Assembly (NCBI GenBank): GCA_902729315.2
Contig: LR746269.1
Coordinates: 9,398,231-9,462,230, forward strand
Source: Spirodela intermedia
Lineage: Eukaryota > Streptophyta > Magnoliopsida > Alismatales > Araceae
Direction: 5' to 3'
DNA: 64,000 nt
This document shows positions 15,086 to 27,899 of the stretch, piece by piece. The notes under the pieces were generated by a model that was not told the DNA's origin, did no database searches, and saw nothing but the letters and a program-made list of their open reading frames with translations. Both the position numbers and the translations under genes were made by a program. Position 1 is the stretch's first letter. Each line of letters starts with the position of its first letter.

Positions 15086-16139
15086 AATAATACCTGAGTG
15101 GGAGCTGATTAACTGTAGTTAGTTGCATAATATTTTAAAAATTCTCCCTTTACACATGAAATATAAACGAGAATACGAAAAATGGTGTCAATGGGCAATT
15201 TTTTCTCAAAAAAACTCGACAATTATAACCGTAAAAACTATATTATATATATTTTAATTATAATAGTAATAAATTCGAATCATTTTATGTATTCGTAAAA
15301 AATTTTAAATATCTATTTTATGTTTAATTTTAAATATTTTGTGATTATTTTAATTTAAAATAAAAATGAACCATATAGGAAACTTTAATTAACATCCGAT
15401 GATACCAGGATAGATTAAATATTAACGGAAAATATAAGAATCAAATAACGGATATAAAATTATCATGGTGCGATCTTCTAGTTTAAATATGATGATCAAG
15501 GTAATTTCTTTCTCGGAGCTGCTGTAAAAATGGGTATTTAGGGAAACAAATTTCCATATAATATGGATATTTTATGGAAATTTCTGCCGAGGAAGATTTT
15601 CGAGTTTTTCAGCTTCTTTCAGTCGTTAATGGCGCTCCGAAGATATGGCGGATGACTGAGCCTCGACCGCACAGAAACCCAGATGAGGAAAGCCTCTGCA
15701 CATCCCCACGGAGGTGGAAGAAGGTTGCCCGGATCGAGATGCCACCCGGACAGGATAAGATGGAAGACGTCACAGGTGTTGAACACATCAATGCTTCACC
15801 TCCCTATAAACCCTCGTCTCCGCCTTCTCGAAGAGCTCTCTCCCTCTCTCTCTCTCTCTCTCTCCCTGAGCAACTCGATCGGGTCGCTGTCGACTGGACC
15901 GGTGAGCCGCAGATCGTTTTCGTCCGATATCTCTATCGTGGATGCTCTTTTCTTTGTTCTGCGGATTCATTGGTTGGGGTTCATCTTCTCATCATCTCTG
16001 CAGAGCCTCACGTGAATCAGTCCCCTGTCTTTACTCCGGTTCGCTGGTGTTGTTTCCCCTTCTCGTCGTCGGTTGGTGCGGTCCACCTCAGCTCTCTCAT
16101 CATCTTCTTTGTTGCGGAGGCGCCCGAGCTAGTCGGAGG

Positions 16140-18944
16140 ATGAGGGCGGCGAGGGTTTTGCCGTGGTTTCTCTGTCTGTGCGTTGTATCGAGATATCCTG
16201 TGAGTTGTAGTTCTCTTCTGTTCCTTCCTCCTCGTCCATCCTGCTCGTGGATTATAACTTTCGTTTCTGCGTTCTTTGAGATCGGGAAGATTGAGCTCGC
16301 TTCTCACAGTCAGTCGTATTTGATTTTCAGATCCACTGCGGCGCTCAAACGTGCCCAGCAGACTTGCAGACAGAATGCGGTGATCCTTCAAGTATGAGTG
16401 AGAATTTCAACGTGGATCATGCTTCACTCGATCCCCTTTGAGAGTCCCATGATCACCTGATCCCGAATCGCAAATCTCTGACGGATTCCCTGCGTCAGGG
16501 CCCAAAGAGCAAAAACCCGATGTCATACAGATGGTACAACGCGGAAGAAGAGATCCTCGGGAAGAAGATGAAGGTCTGCCGACGGATCATAATATATTGT
16601 CATGTCTGATCATAATATATGTATAAATATATGTAGATTCTTAGTGTTCTTTGGTTTAGGATTGGATGAGGTTCAGTGTCGCATTTTGGCACACCTTCCG
16701 TGGGACAGGAGCTGATCCCTTTGGTGCCCCGACCAAGTTGTGGCCATGGGAGGACGGAACCAATTCATTAGCCATGGCCAAACGGAGAAGTAAGGAGGGA
16801 GAAACCTATCTTCTATCGCTTACTAAACTGAGTCCAGGATAATGATTTTTATTCCTGTTGTATCTCGAATCAGTGAGGGCCAACTTTGAGTTCATCAACA
16901 AGTTGGGGGTTGACCGGTGGTGCTTCCATGACAGGGACATTGCCCCAGATGCCAAAACCCTAGCTGTAAGTTCCTCGACTCTCCCTACACGTTTCCCAAG
17001 TGATCTGCTTGTGCTTGTTGTGATACTATACTGTCCTTTGAATCATTAGAACCGAGGGAGGGCTAATTCTCTTTGCTATCTTATGTTCTTATGTGCCATT
17101 AACTTATTAGAAACCTTGAGCGATGCCAAATAACGTAATTCAGTGAGGTCTATTATTTTCGGCGCTGATTGAATCATCAATGTGATGGGTATATCAGGAA
17201 ACGAATGCGAACTTGGATGAACTCGCTGCTCTTGCAAAAGAGCTCCAGGTTAGATTAATCAATCAGAAATTATCCCTGTCTTGGTAAAAAAAAAAAAAAA
17301 AAAAACAGCAAGAACTTCACACATGTGTGTTTTTTATGGTTCTTCAGGGATCGAAGATCCGACCTCTGTGGGGGACAGCCCAGCTCTTTATGCACCCCCG
17401 CTATATGCACGGAGCTGCAACGAGGTGTTTTATCTTTTCTTTCCAATTCCTTGAGATAATTTAAATTTTTTCCGTGGTTTGACCTTTTTCTAAATTTCTT
17501 TTCTTGATCCTCTTTCCTTGACTTTGCAGTCCTGAGGTGGGGGTCTATGCGTATGCTGCAGCTCAGGTCAAGAAAGCTATGGAGGTTGGTGTTCAACGAA
17601 TGATATGTCTTCTCTTGGTTCTGTATGTCATCATACATTCTGTGTGGTGACGACGCCCAGGTGACCCACTTTCTTGGAGGGGAAAATTTTGTCTTCTGGG
17701 GTGGTCGAGAAGGGTATCAGACTCTATTGAACACCGACATGAAGAGAGAGTTGGATCACATGGTTAGATCAGACCTCGGCATCTGATAGTTCTTCTATTT
17801 TTCTTAAAAATAACAATTAACAATATCAATCTGACTTGTACAACCCTGCAGGCTGCATTCCTTAGAGGGGCTGCAGACTGGAAGAAGAAGATTGGATTCA
17901 ATGGTATGAATTTACTCCAATCCATGAGGGTACTATGAAGACTAGGCCATCAATGAATCAGCAATCATGCGTACAACCGATCTCGATCTCTTCATGTCAT
18001 GGAGAATGATCGAATTAACTTTATTTATTTTTCAGGGACGCTTCTTATAGAACCCAAGCCACAAGAACCAACAAAGCATCAGTAGGTTTCGCCTGTTACA
18101 TTGGGTAGGAAGATATCCGATCTCATTTCTTCTTGTTCTCTCATCTCTTCCGATCGCCATGGCAGGTATGACTGGGATGCTGCAACAACAATGTCTTTTC
18201 TCCAGAAATATGGCCTCATAGGTGAAGTTATTTTTCGGTTCTATATCTATGTTTTGCATGTATACCATGTTTCATGTTTATGAAAATTTTGTGGGTCAGT
18301 TTTTTTTCCCTTGATCTCAGCGAAAGGGGTTTTTTTTTTCTTCTTACAGATTGTGCAACCACATGGGGTTTGACTTAATTCGCTGAGTTATTGTGCACTA
18401 AATAATTTCATAATGAATTTTTCATTAGCATCAATAGGATACTTTCTATAAGCTGATCCACAACATCACGTCTTCAGAGAAGTTTCAAATCAGATGTCAT
18501 GGAACGTCATCAATGCATCAGCTGGATCAATTTGACACCTTTTCTTCAGAGAATGTCATAAGAGCTTCCATAATGGAATAGAGCAGATTTCATAAAAAGT
18601 CAACTAGCTCGGTGCTCCTTCCGAGGACATGATCCTTCTCTCAAAACTGACTCAAGTTTTCAAGGGCATCCCCATGAACTCTCCCATGGTCCATTCTTCT
18701 CACTGCATGGACGCGTATCCAACATATGCTCCACGTTGGATTTCTCCCAAGGAAAAATTATCTAAATCAGGACTGATGGAGGCTAGCTTCATCCGTGATC
18801 TTATGCTATGAATCCTTGAATGTGATCCCTCACTAAGATGCAGCACTCCCATTCTGATGGATATCGTGATTGCCCAGTCTGGCAGATAATAGTGTATATG
18901 CACATACATACATGCATACATGCATACATGCATACATGCATATC

Positions 18945-18978
<34 letters not shown>

Positions 18979-20395
18979 GTGGTTTGGGTATGGTTTTTTT
19001 TCCATTTCTCTGCCTCCGGATCAATCTTTCATTATATTGATCGTGAGGCGTCCAATTTCCCCTCTATTCAGACGAATTCAAGCTCAACATCGAGTGCAAC
19101 CATGCTACCCTGTCTGGTCACAGGTGTGTATTATTTATTTATTTATTTATTGTCCTGATTTAGGATAGTTGGGGGTCTACTAAACGAGCATGAACCTAGA
19201 ATGTCGGTACATACCTGATTTATTTTTCTATCATCGAAGCTGCCACCATGAGCTCGAGACCGCCCGAATCAATGGCTTATTAGGTAATATCGATGCAAAT
19301 ACCGGGGACCCTCAGATAGGTATGCTGGGTTATTTTTCTTCATGTCATTCTGAGGGATCTGGGTCCTTGTCCACGTCATTCTGAAGCTGAGCGTTGACCC
19401 AGGCTGGGACACCGACCAGTTCCTCACCGACATTGGAGAAGCAACCCTGGTTATGCTGAGCGTGGTCAGAAATGTAAGAAGAAGATGACCTTGGAGCTAA
19501 TTACTCTGCGTATTATTCTATAGAGCCCTGTATTATACATGGGCTGAGGCTTCTCTGGGGCTTCTCATTTGTGCAGGGAGGGCTCGCACCTGGCGGCTTC
19601 AACTTTGACGCCAAGCTGTCAGTATTCTCATATATATATATTTTCAAGATCTCTTTAGATTTTTCTTGGAAAAGTCAACGGGGCAGTGACTCCGGTTGGG
19701 CCCGGAGTCACTGCCTGGGTTGGTTCCTGGTTTTGAAGTGGTCGGGGGCGCCGGCCACGTTGCCAGGGATGGGTCCCACCTGAAGCCCGTTTTATGGGCT
19801 TTTGTGAGGCCCCAATGCGACCCATTAACACTCCGTGGGCAATGCTGCAGGAGGAGAGAGAGCACCGACGTGGAGGACCTGTTCCTGGCCCACATCTCCG
19901 GGATGGACACCCTGGCCCGTGGACTTCGGAATGTCGCCAAGCTGATCGAGGTATTTCTTATCTGGGAAAAAAAAAAAAAAGATTGCTCCATTTTTTCCAG
20001 GTTCTTCCTCCCCTGATTTTATGGAAAATCCTCAGGATGGCTCTCTGGGTGAGCTCGTCAAGAGACGCTACCATAGTTTTGACACAGAGTTCGGAGCCCA
20101 GATCGAGGTACCACTCCCCCCACGCTAGGGCTCCTCTTCCCTCGTTGACTTCTAGGATTTGACCTCCTGTTGATGGGATTACCAGGGCGGGAAGGTTGAC
20201 TTTGAGACTCTCGAGAAGAAGGCCATGGAGTGGGGCGAGCCGGTTGTCCCCTCGGGCAAGCAGGTACGGAGAAGATGAGCTGATTCCTCCTGGTTCTCCT
20301 CCTCTCCCTTGCATCCGTTCTCAAAGGATGTGTAATTCTACTCGTTTTATGCCTCGCAGGAACTGGCGGAGATCATATTTCAATCTGCTCTGTAG
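16140..20395 (+). CDS. Xylose isomerase, plant secretory type (N-terminal join doubtful)
   Basis: Converts D-xylose to D-xylulose; metal-dependent TIM barrel. Exon 1 (16140-16199) gives a signal peptide ([16 protein letters not shown]). Exon 2 starts at 16331 ([18 protein letters not shown]). The next exon ends at 16573. Later exons: 16660-16789, 16874-16965, 17198-17248, 17348-17424, 17530-17584, 17661-17762, 17852-17903, 18036-18081, 18166-18221, 19072-19123, 19240-19319, 19403-19473, 19577-19617, 19851-19950, 20036-20107, 20186-20263, 20360-20395; all keep one frame. Family motifs are intact: [43 protein letters not shown]. The problem is 16392-16500: exons 2 and 3 share a frame but an in-frame TGA lies at 16439-16441, and the family motif FPGIPKIKYEGP is not encoded. 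Either an unusually short intron (51 b) or a weak splice pair (16412-16498) rescues it, or the gene is damaged. Confidence 0.85.
18890..18972. repeat. CATACATG-type tandem repeat and (AT)n tract
   Basis: Repeated ACATGCAT units (about 18897-18942) followed by a (TA)n run to about 18970, inside the long intron (18222-19071) of the xylose isomerase gene. Confidence 0.85.
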
Positions 20396-20415
20396 GTAGG
20401 AGAGGAGCGCTGATC

Positions 20416-20624
<209 letters not shown>

Positions 20625-20819
20625 TGAGAGCCGAGCTCCATGGCCGTCTCCTAGGCTTTAGCAAGCTACTTTGGGCAACAGTATTTGGCGTGATAAGAGA
20701 TGGCTCCTCTAATTTGTCTGGCTTGTGCAGCTACAGGCCACTGGGGGAGGGGTGGAAATGGGCTGACGAGGCCTGAAAAGTTTCTATTCCGGGCCATTGT
20801 TTGAGTTTGAGCTTTCAAT

Positions 20820-20825
20820 AATAAA
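20820..20825 (+). terminator. Possible polyadenylation signal of the xylose isomerase gene
   Basis: An AATAAA hexamer about 425 bases beyond the stop codon. Plant signals are loose, so this is only a candidate. Confidence 0.3.
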
Positions 20826-21324
20826 GCCCGGAAATGTGAATGCACCCTATCCTGGGCACTTCATTCTACGTGGCCCCGCTCCCTCATGGGCCCAGACGAC
20901 GTCACGGGGTCTGCATTTCATTTTTGATGGATAATAATATAAAATAATAATAACAATAATAGTAGTTTGTTCTTTGTTTTTAGGTCAATAAGAACATGCT
21001 AATTAAGGAAAATTATCTTATCTGGGCAGGGTTGAAAATATCTTCAAATCTTTCCAGATATGATGAAGATGGTTTTTTTTATCCATATACTTTTTGATCT
21101 CCAAAAGTCAGATAATCACTAATAAAAAGGCAATGGGGCACGTTTTTTTATTGGTTTGATGGAAATCTTAGTGAGTCAACCCGTAGTTTAGGATGTCTCT
21201 GTGGAATTAGACGCCGCCACCTGTCAGTCAGCAGGTTGACATTGCGGCGCGGTGTTAGTGAGGCAGGAGGAGGAGAAGATGTCCAGAGCAGGAGCGCAGC
21301 TTTCGATCCTCGCCGCTGGATTCG
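20826..21324. other. Short convergent spacer
   Basis: Tail-to-tail gap between xylose isomerase (+) and the MAPKK (-). AT-rich in the middle (20935-21170). I see no gene or repeat family in it. Confidence 0.5.
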
Positions 21325-22398
21325 CTAGGAGAAGAGGGGAGGCGGCCGCTGCGGCGGAGCGGCGGCGGCTTTTGCTCTGGTGAGGAAGGGATGCCGGAGC
21401 AGCTGCTCCGCCGTGAGCCGCCTGGTCGGGTCCTTCTGCAGGCAGCAGGAGATGAATCCTCTGAGCTCCGGCGAGGCCGTCGGAGGCGCCGCCGGCGGGT
21501 CGGAGTAGCAGATGGCGCACATCAAGGTGATCAAGTCCCCCCGCCGTCCGGCTTCCTCTCCGAAGGGGTACCTCCCTAGGTAGAACTCCAGGACGGTCAA
21601 CCCGAAACTCCAAATGTCAGCGGCGTAGCCGTCGTAGACACCGCGATTGGGGTCCGTGTTGATCCTCTCGGGGCTCATGTAGGCGATCGTCCCGACGGAA
21701 GAATTGCATGGGTCCAAGCTCTTGGGGAGGATGCGGGAGACCCCGAAGTCAGCGATCTTGACCTGGCGGGAGGAGTTGACCAGGAGATTCGCCGGCTTGA
21801 TGTCGCGGTGGACGATCCGGCGGCGGTGGAGGTAGCGGAGACCTTGGAGGACCTGGCAGGATATGTCGGCGAGGGAGGGCTCGGAGGAGATGCGGCGGCC
21901 GCCGAGGGAGCCGCCGTCCATGTACTCGAGGAGGAGCTGGATCTCCCCGGCCTGGTCAACGTACATGTGGTGGTAGCGCACGACGGAGGGGTCATCGGCT
22001 GCGCGGAGGATCTCTATCTCGCGAGAGATGTGGCGGCGGAGGTGGTCGTCGTGGAGGCCATGGATGACCTTGAGGGCGAAGTGGCAGCCCGTCGTGCGGT
22101 GGCGGACCAACCAGACGGTGCCGCCGCTGCCGCTGCCGAGTCGCCGGACGCGCTCGAGGTCGGAGAGCGGCGGCGTCACCACCTGGGAGGAGGAGGATGG
22201 TGGCAGCGCGGCGGAGGAGGATGACGAGGAGGAGGAGGGCGGCGGGGCGTGAGGAGGAGGAAGGGGAAGAGGGACGGCGATCGCCGCCGGGTCGCGAGGG
22301 GGCATAGAGAGGGTCAGCTCCGGGCGCCGCGGGGGAGCCGTACGGCGGTTCTGCGACTGCGAGGCAGTGGGCTTCGTCGGAGGGGTGGGGGGTCTCAT
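21325..22398 (-). CDS. MKK4: MAP kinase kinase, group C (MKK4/MKK5-like)
   Basis: Intronless, very GC-rich gene for a 357-aa dual-specificity kinase that activates MAPKs of the MPK3/MPK6 type. An N-terminal MAPK docking site ([10 protein letters not shown], about 24-33) and a Pro/Ser-rich linker precede the kinase domain. P-loop GSGSGGTV lies near 88-95, lysine at 110, HRD at 197-199, DFG at 217-219. The activation loop has the plant S/T-x5-S/T pattern (S227 and S233 in [11 protein letters not shown]), then MSPERINTD and DIWSFG. The docking site plus [21 protein letters not shown] match group C MKK4/MKK5, and the single-exon structure agrees. I cannot separate MKK4 from MKK5. The family works in immunity, stomatal patterning and abscission; the role here is inferred. 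Confidence 0.93.
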   Translation of the reverse strand: MRPPTPPTKPTASQSQNRRTAPPRRPELTLSMPPRDPAAIAVPLPLPPPHAPPPSSSSSSSSAALPPSSSSQVVTPPLSDLERVRRLGSGSGGTVWLVRHRTTGCHFALKVIHGLHDDHLRRHISREIEILRAADDPSVVRYHHMYVDQAGEIQLLLEYMDGGSLGGRRISSEPSLADISCQVLQGLRYLHRRRIVHRDIKPANLLVNSSRQVKIADFGVSRILPKSLDPCNSSVGTIAYMSPERINTDPNRGVYDGYAADIWSFGLTVLEFYLGRYPFGEEAGRRGDLITLMCAICYSDPPAAPPTASPELRGFISCCLQKDPTRRLTAEQLLRHPFLTRAKAAAAPPQRPPPLFS

Positions 22399-24037
22399 GG
22401 TGTTGCAGGCAGCGGCGGATCAGGGGGAAAAGAGGAGTTCCCCTTACTCATAGAGCGAGGGAGAGTTTGTGACCAGCAGACCTACGGCGGGGATCAGGAG
22501 TTCTTGACTTCCAGGATTGACTTTGACAGTATGACTTGGTCGTGGCCGCGTCGAGGGGGGAGTGTCACGCGGTGAGCTCCCGACCCGGAGTGTCAAGTAA
22601 GGATGATCGAAGAAAAGAAAGTCAGCAACCTGCATAAAAGTCGTTGCACCGTTTTTCTCCCGGCAACATAAAGGGAAAGTAAACTCGTGGGAGTCTGGTG
22701 AGGAGGCTTCCTTAAATATCTAACGAAATTATCAAGCTGCGAGTAAATTTCAGAAATATTTTTGAACTAATTGAAGGCAAGTTCCAAAGTCTTGGTCAAC
22801 TTGCCAGCAAATGTCGCCACTAACCCAACAGTTTTGACGGGTTCATCCGCAAGACCTTTGAAGTTTTTTTCTTGTAATGATATTAAATAACTTGTTGAAA
22901 ATAGTTGAAACCATGATTTAAAATTAAATAAAATACCGATAAATTCTGATCTCAGGTTAGTTATCAGTGTACGACAGAATTAATGAGGCATTTAAAAATT
23001 ATAGAGACATTTACGTGAGCACACCTGATATTTAATCAATTAAATTATTCCTTATAAACATTTTTAGTATAAAAATGGTAAAGATAGGATCACACACACA
23101 CAACCTGTAAAGTGTAACTTGTGTTATATGGGCGTTGACCTTCTATTTCCATTATGGGAATCTAGTTCTAAATGGGGGAAACTAATATTTGATGAAAATA
23201 ATAATAATCCCAAGCAACTAAATAATTCCTCATTGTCATATACATTCCTAGTTACATCTAAATGATTCGTTTTTTTTTATAAACCTACTATTAATAAAAT
23301 AATATTTATTTTATAATATATTTTTAAAAAATGCAATTGAAAAAAATAGTTTTATGACTCAACTGAGGGGTTGTGATCTCTATAGAGAGAACTCTCCTTC
23401 TGCCTTCCCCTAGTCGACACAAATGGGGAGGATGATAACTCCTATTTAATTATGTAAGCTCCATTTATCTAAGAGCTCTATTTACATTCACCTAACAACC
23501 CAAGAGAAAGATATAGTTAGATTCAACATATAAATGGGTGATTTACCAGAATCTAAGGTTATTGCTATTGAGAACCTGAATCTATCATGAACTCACCAAG
23601 GAAATTAGGGCTATTTCTAGTGATTGGGTTGATTTCAAAGCCCACATCTGGAAAATAAATACAAATTCAATGTCAATTGTGTTCTTGGCCCATTGACATA
23701 TGGGAGTAGATAGTTGTTGGAGATTAGAGACATGCTAGATACCTTTCATACAAGTGGCCAGTTAGAATCATATGAGAAGTCAGCACACCATTGAATCATT
23801 CACATGAACCTACCAAAGCCCTCACTCTATAATGTTAATATTCTACAAAAAAAAAAGGAGCTCTAGACATAGGAGAAGAGAGGAGGATGGTAAAAGAACT
23901 AAGAAGAGTGTCTATAGGAGAGTGAGAGGCATTAGGTTAAAATCTTCTTTGTTTTTGATATTCTAATAAATTGACATGTTCCAAGCCTTTCATATATATA
24001 TATATATACATATAATATGTGTATATATGTTGGATTT
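22399..24037. other. MAPKK promoter side and AT-rich spacer
   Basis: The first 300 bases or so are probably promoter and leader of the MAPKK. Beyond 22700 the sequence turns AT-rich with no coding signal, and merges into transposon-derived DNA. A short CA tract sits near 23091-23103 and a TA tract near 23994-24018. Confidence 0.5.
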
Positions 24038-24262
24038 CTTAGCCCTAGCTATTTTTGCTAATAATGTCACATAACAAAGAGCTTTGAGAGTATGGGAAGA
24101 AAAATAACTCGTTTGATTAGAATAAAGGTTCTAGAACCTATACGTTCATGACCTTAAACAAAGGTCAGTTACAATATATAAATGAACCTTACTTGATAGT
24201 TATAACTAAAGACATGGCTCATGTATAAAAACAAATATACTACATTGACAAAATATCTCATA
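24038..24262 (-). repeat. Candidate 3' LTR of the copia remnant
   Basis: AT-rich segment starting TGTTGGATTT and ending AATATCTCA on the plus strand, placed directly beyond the RNase H end of the copia remnant. The position and the TG/CA ends fit an LTR. No second copy was seen at the other end, so the borders are uncertain. Confidence 0.35.
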
Positions 24263-27200
24263 TTCTAACTCCTTAAGCTAGTGAAAGGATATTTTTCATT
24301 CTCAACTTGCTCATGAGTTTCTATATTGTAGGATTGTAAAGTCCCTTGGTGAATAGATTTACATATTGAGTCTATGATTTAACATGATGAGTGAAAATAA
24401 TACACATACTCTATCTTCTCTTTGATAAAGTGACGATCAACCTCTATGTGCTTTGTTCTATCGTGATGTACAAGGTTGTGAGTTATAACTATGGTTAATT
24501 TGATTGTCACATAGAAGCTTGATAGATGTCTCATATTAGATTTTTAGATCATTCAAGATTCATTTGATCTATAATGCTTTGTATACTCTTTGGGCCATAG
24601 CTTTAAGCTCAAATTTTATGCTTGACCTTGAAACAATTGATTATTTATTACTGCACCAAGTGATTAAATTTTCTTTGAAGAATGAATAGTATCATGAGGT
24701 AGACTGTTTATAATTGAACATATGTAATCATCATCAATAAAGATTTTTACATTAATATTTTCATTTGATTGAAATAAATATCTATATTTGAATGTTCTCT
24801 TTAGATATAAAAGAACAAACCTTGCTATCTTGTTGTATATCTTTCTACGATCATACATAAATTGGCTAAGTAGTCTTTTTGTATAAGTAATATCTTGAAT
24901 ATCTTCTTTGATTTGTTGGTGGGTTGTCTTTTTCTTGGCTCAATTTTTGACTTGGATTAATATAATTTATATTTCAATTGAGATAAAAATTTCCACATCT
25001 GAAACATATAACTTTTATTCTTAGAAAATACTTCAAATCTCTTAATGATTTTATTTCAATGTAAGTAGAAAATTTATCATTCAAGAATTCAATTGCTAAT
25101 AGATCATCTTTAGTAAGAATCTTGTCACTAACATAATGGAATGAAATAGAAATTCCCTTATCAGTGTATTTAAAGAAGAGAGTATGATCGACATTACTTT
25201 GAAAGTAATTAATTTCATGCATAGTGGACGAGAGCTTGTCAAACCAAGTCCTTGGTAATTATTTTAATTCATACAATGACTTTAATTTACATATAAATCT
25301 CCTCATTGAGCGAACTACATAGGAAGACATTTTTCACATATAACTAATGAAGTTGTCATATTTTCATTGATTTAATGAATATTAAAATTCTTATGGTGTT
25401 CATTTTTGCAACTGGTGTAAATGTTTCATCATAATTGATTCCAAGTTTTTGAGCATATATGTGGTAATTAATCACATGTTATACCGTTTTGCTAATTCAT
25501 CATGGTTATATTTAACAGTGAATACCCACTTACATCTCTTGGGAGATAAAATATTTCATGTATCTCAATTTTAATTAATATCCTCATTTTTACATTCATA
25601 GCCTTTTTCCACTATAAATTATTTAAGGCATTAGATAATTTAGTTAGTGTTGGAATGGATTCTATTCTCATCAAAAATGATAAATGCATTTAAATAATCA
25701 ATAGAGGGAAAGATAATTTATTTGATTATTGATATTATGATGAATGAGTAAGTCTACTTGATTCTCTTGTTATTCAAATTGGAAGGTGTAACTCTTTTGA
25801 ATGAATTAGAACTCTCATAGATTTGTGAGTGAGTTTTGTTCCTTTTTCTTGTAGTATATTTTTTCTCAAATTTTCTTTTTAGATATTGATTATGTGATTC
25901 ACCTTCATCACTAGGAAGTAAATAACTTCTTTGAGGTGTGATTTGATTACTTTGTTTGCCTTTAGTTGTGTTTTTTAATTTTTTTTAATGATTGTCACCT
26001 TCATTGAAGGTGACATCTCATGTAATGTTAAATTTCATATTTTGAGGGTCATAACATTTATAACCCTTTTGTGTAAGTGAATATTTTAAGAATATACACT
26101 TAAATTCTCTTGGGTTTAGTTTCTTTATGTGGTATAAGTGTATATATATCACACACTCAAACACTTTGGCTGGGAGTCTATTTTTCAATTTTAATCATGT
26201 ACATAGTCTCTCATGAAATGGTTCTTATACAATATTTTAGATGGCATCTATTGATTTGGTAGGTGATGGTGAGTAAAACCTCCCCTCGTAAATATTTTGG
26301 AACATTCCCTTGGATAAGGAGAGCCTTAGTCACTTCTCTACTGTTCCATTTCATTGTAGGGTATTCAAGGAAAAGGTCTCATGAACCACTCCATTTATTT
26401 CAAAGAATTAGACTAAACCTTTATTGATATATGTTAACATTGTTAGATCTAAGATGTGTAATGGCATTATTAAATTATTGTTTCACCATTTGAAAGACAC
26501 ATTTCAATTTATCAGTCACTTTTAATTTATGATTCATCAAGTATACAATTATTTTTTGAGTACAATAATTTATTAAAGTGATCAATTAGCAACAAACATG
26601 AGTAGTAAATACTTGTGTTGGTCCCCACATATCACTATAAATTAAATCAAAAGGTTTAAGACATTTAGAATCATAAGAGGGGTATATTGGTATTCTATGC
26701 TTGGCTAATTGACATGCCTCACATTTAAGAAAATTATCATAAAGTCTATTACATAAATTTATAAATACTTTTTTAAGAGTCATCAAAAGTTTGTCATTTG
26801 ATGATTAATTGCCCCTTGACTCTACTCTCTAAGTCATATCACTACTTGTGCTACTCATTGGTACTCTCCTTTCAATCCTCCAAACCCTCCTATATAGTGA
26901 AATACTTTTTGTTCTTCAGCAAGTCTAGTCATCAAACCCATATCTTTGTCAAACAAAACACATTCTAGTTAGAGCAATTAAAAGATCATTAGTTTGATAA
27001 CATCTTTACTTAGTGAGATCAAACTAATTAAGAGTAGGGGCAGATATAAGACTTAGTGGATTCTTCTTATTTTTGGAATTTAGATAGATAATATACCAAT
27101 TAAAGGAAAAGTTTGACATTGGTTATTATAACTTATCTACCCTTAGAACAAGGTTCAAATGACTGAAAAAATATTATAGGGGTCATATGATTAATGACTC

Positions 27201-27861
27201 TTGGATCTAAGATCAATCTATCTTTATCTCTAAAATTATGTTTGTGGAGTATGGGAAATAGTAATTTAATGAAATGGTGGTGTATAAATATGAGGAAATT
27301 ACTAAAGGAGGCTACTAATGATGTGAATGACTCAAATTCAAGGGTTACATCATTCTCTCAATCTCTTTGAGTCTTTCTATTTTTCATATTTGGAAGCACT
27401 TGACTCCAGTTGAGGAATAACGTTCAAATTCACTTTCCCTTTAGAAGAACTTACAATGTTGTTTTCTTACACGTTCTTCTATTGTGTTGGGAAAGGTGCC
27501 ATAGTCATATATCTCTGCCCTATTATTGGAGGTTTGTCACGTAACTTTTAGTAATTGTCTCTTGTATGTTGTCTTTTTTGACAATAAGAATATCATAAAT
27601 TCACATTGAGGTCAGCTCTATGCTTCAAGTTTTGACCCTATTTGCTTTTGTTGAGAGTATAAGAGCATGTCACATTCTTCAAGTCTTAAATTTGATTAGG
27701 TAATAAGTCTTTAGTATCATAAATTAATCATTAATTAATAATATTATTTTGTTAATTTAAGTCAAAAAAATATGAATATAAAAATTTTATAAATTCACAT
27801 AAAATTATATAATTAACCAAAAAATCATATTAATAATCTAGAAACTCATTTTATAAGTTTA

Positions 27862-27899
27862 ACATAAATGCCGAGACTTGACATAAATGCCGAGACTTG
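27862..27899. repeat. Perfect 19-bp tandem duplication
   Basis: The unit ACATAAATGCCGAGACTTG occurs twice head-to-tail (27862-27880 and 27881-27899) at the upstream border of the copia remnant, next to the 3' side of the WSS1-like gene. Confidence 0.95.

Larger units (their letters stand above)
12379..16139. other. Gene-poor spacer rich in CT/GA microsatellites
   Basis: About 3.7 kb between the divergent starts of the CIPK21-like and xylose isomerase genes. It contains microsatellites near 12941-12982, 13652-13752 and 14740-15085, and a strongly AT-rich stretch at 15120-15560. Every open frame here is low-complexity Ser/Leu or Arg/Glu sequence from CT or GA repeats. The last 400 bases, which include another CT tract near 15836-15864, are probably promoter and leader of the xylose isomerase gene. 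Confidence 0.6.

Noticed and set aside
14623-15128. Several Ser/Leu/Pro or Arg/Glu/Gly open frames on both strands
   Set aside because: All are translations of a CT-rich polypyrimidine tract; no non-repetitive coding signal.
18629-18811. A 60-aa frame inside the long xylose isomerase intron
   Set aside because: No family match and no splice sites linking it to the gene; treated as intron sequence.
18890-18972. CRISPR-like spaced repeats
   Set aside because: Units are contiguous CATACATG microsatellite copies without spacers, in a plant nuclear intron.
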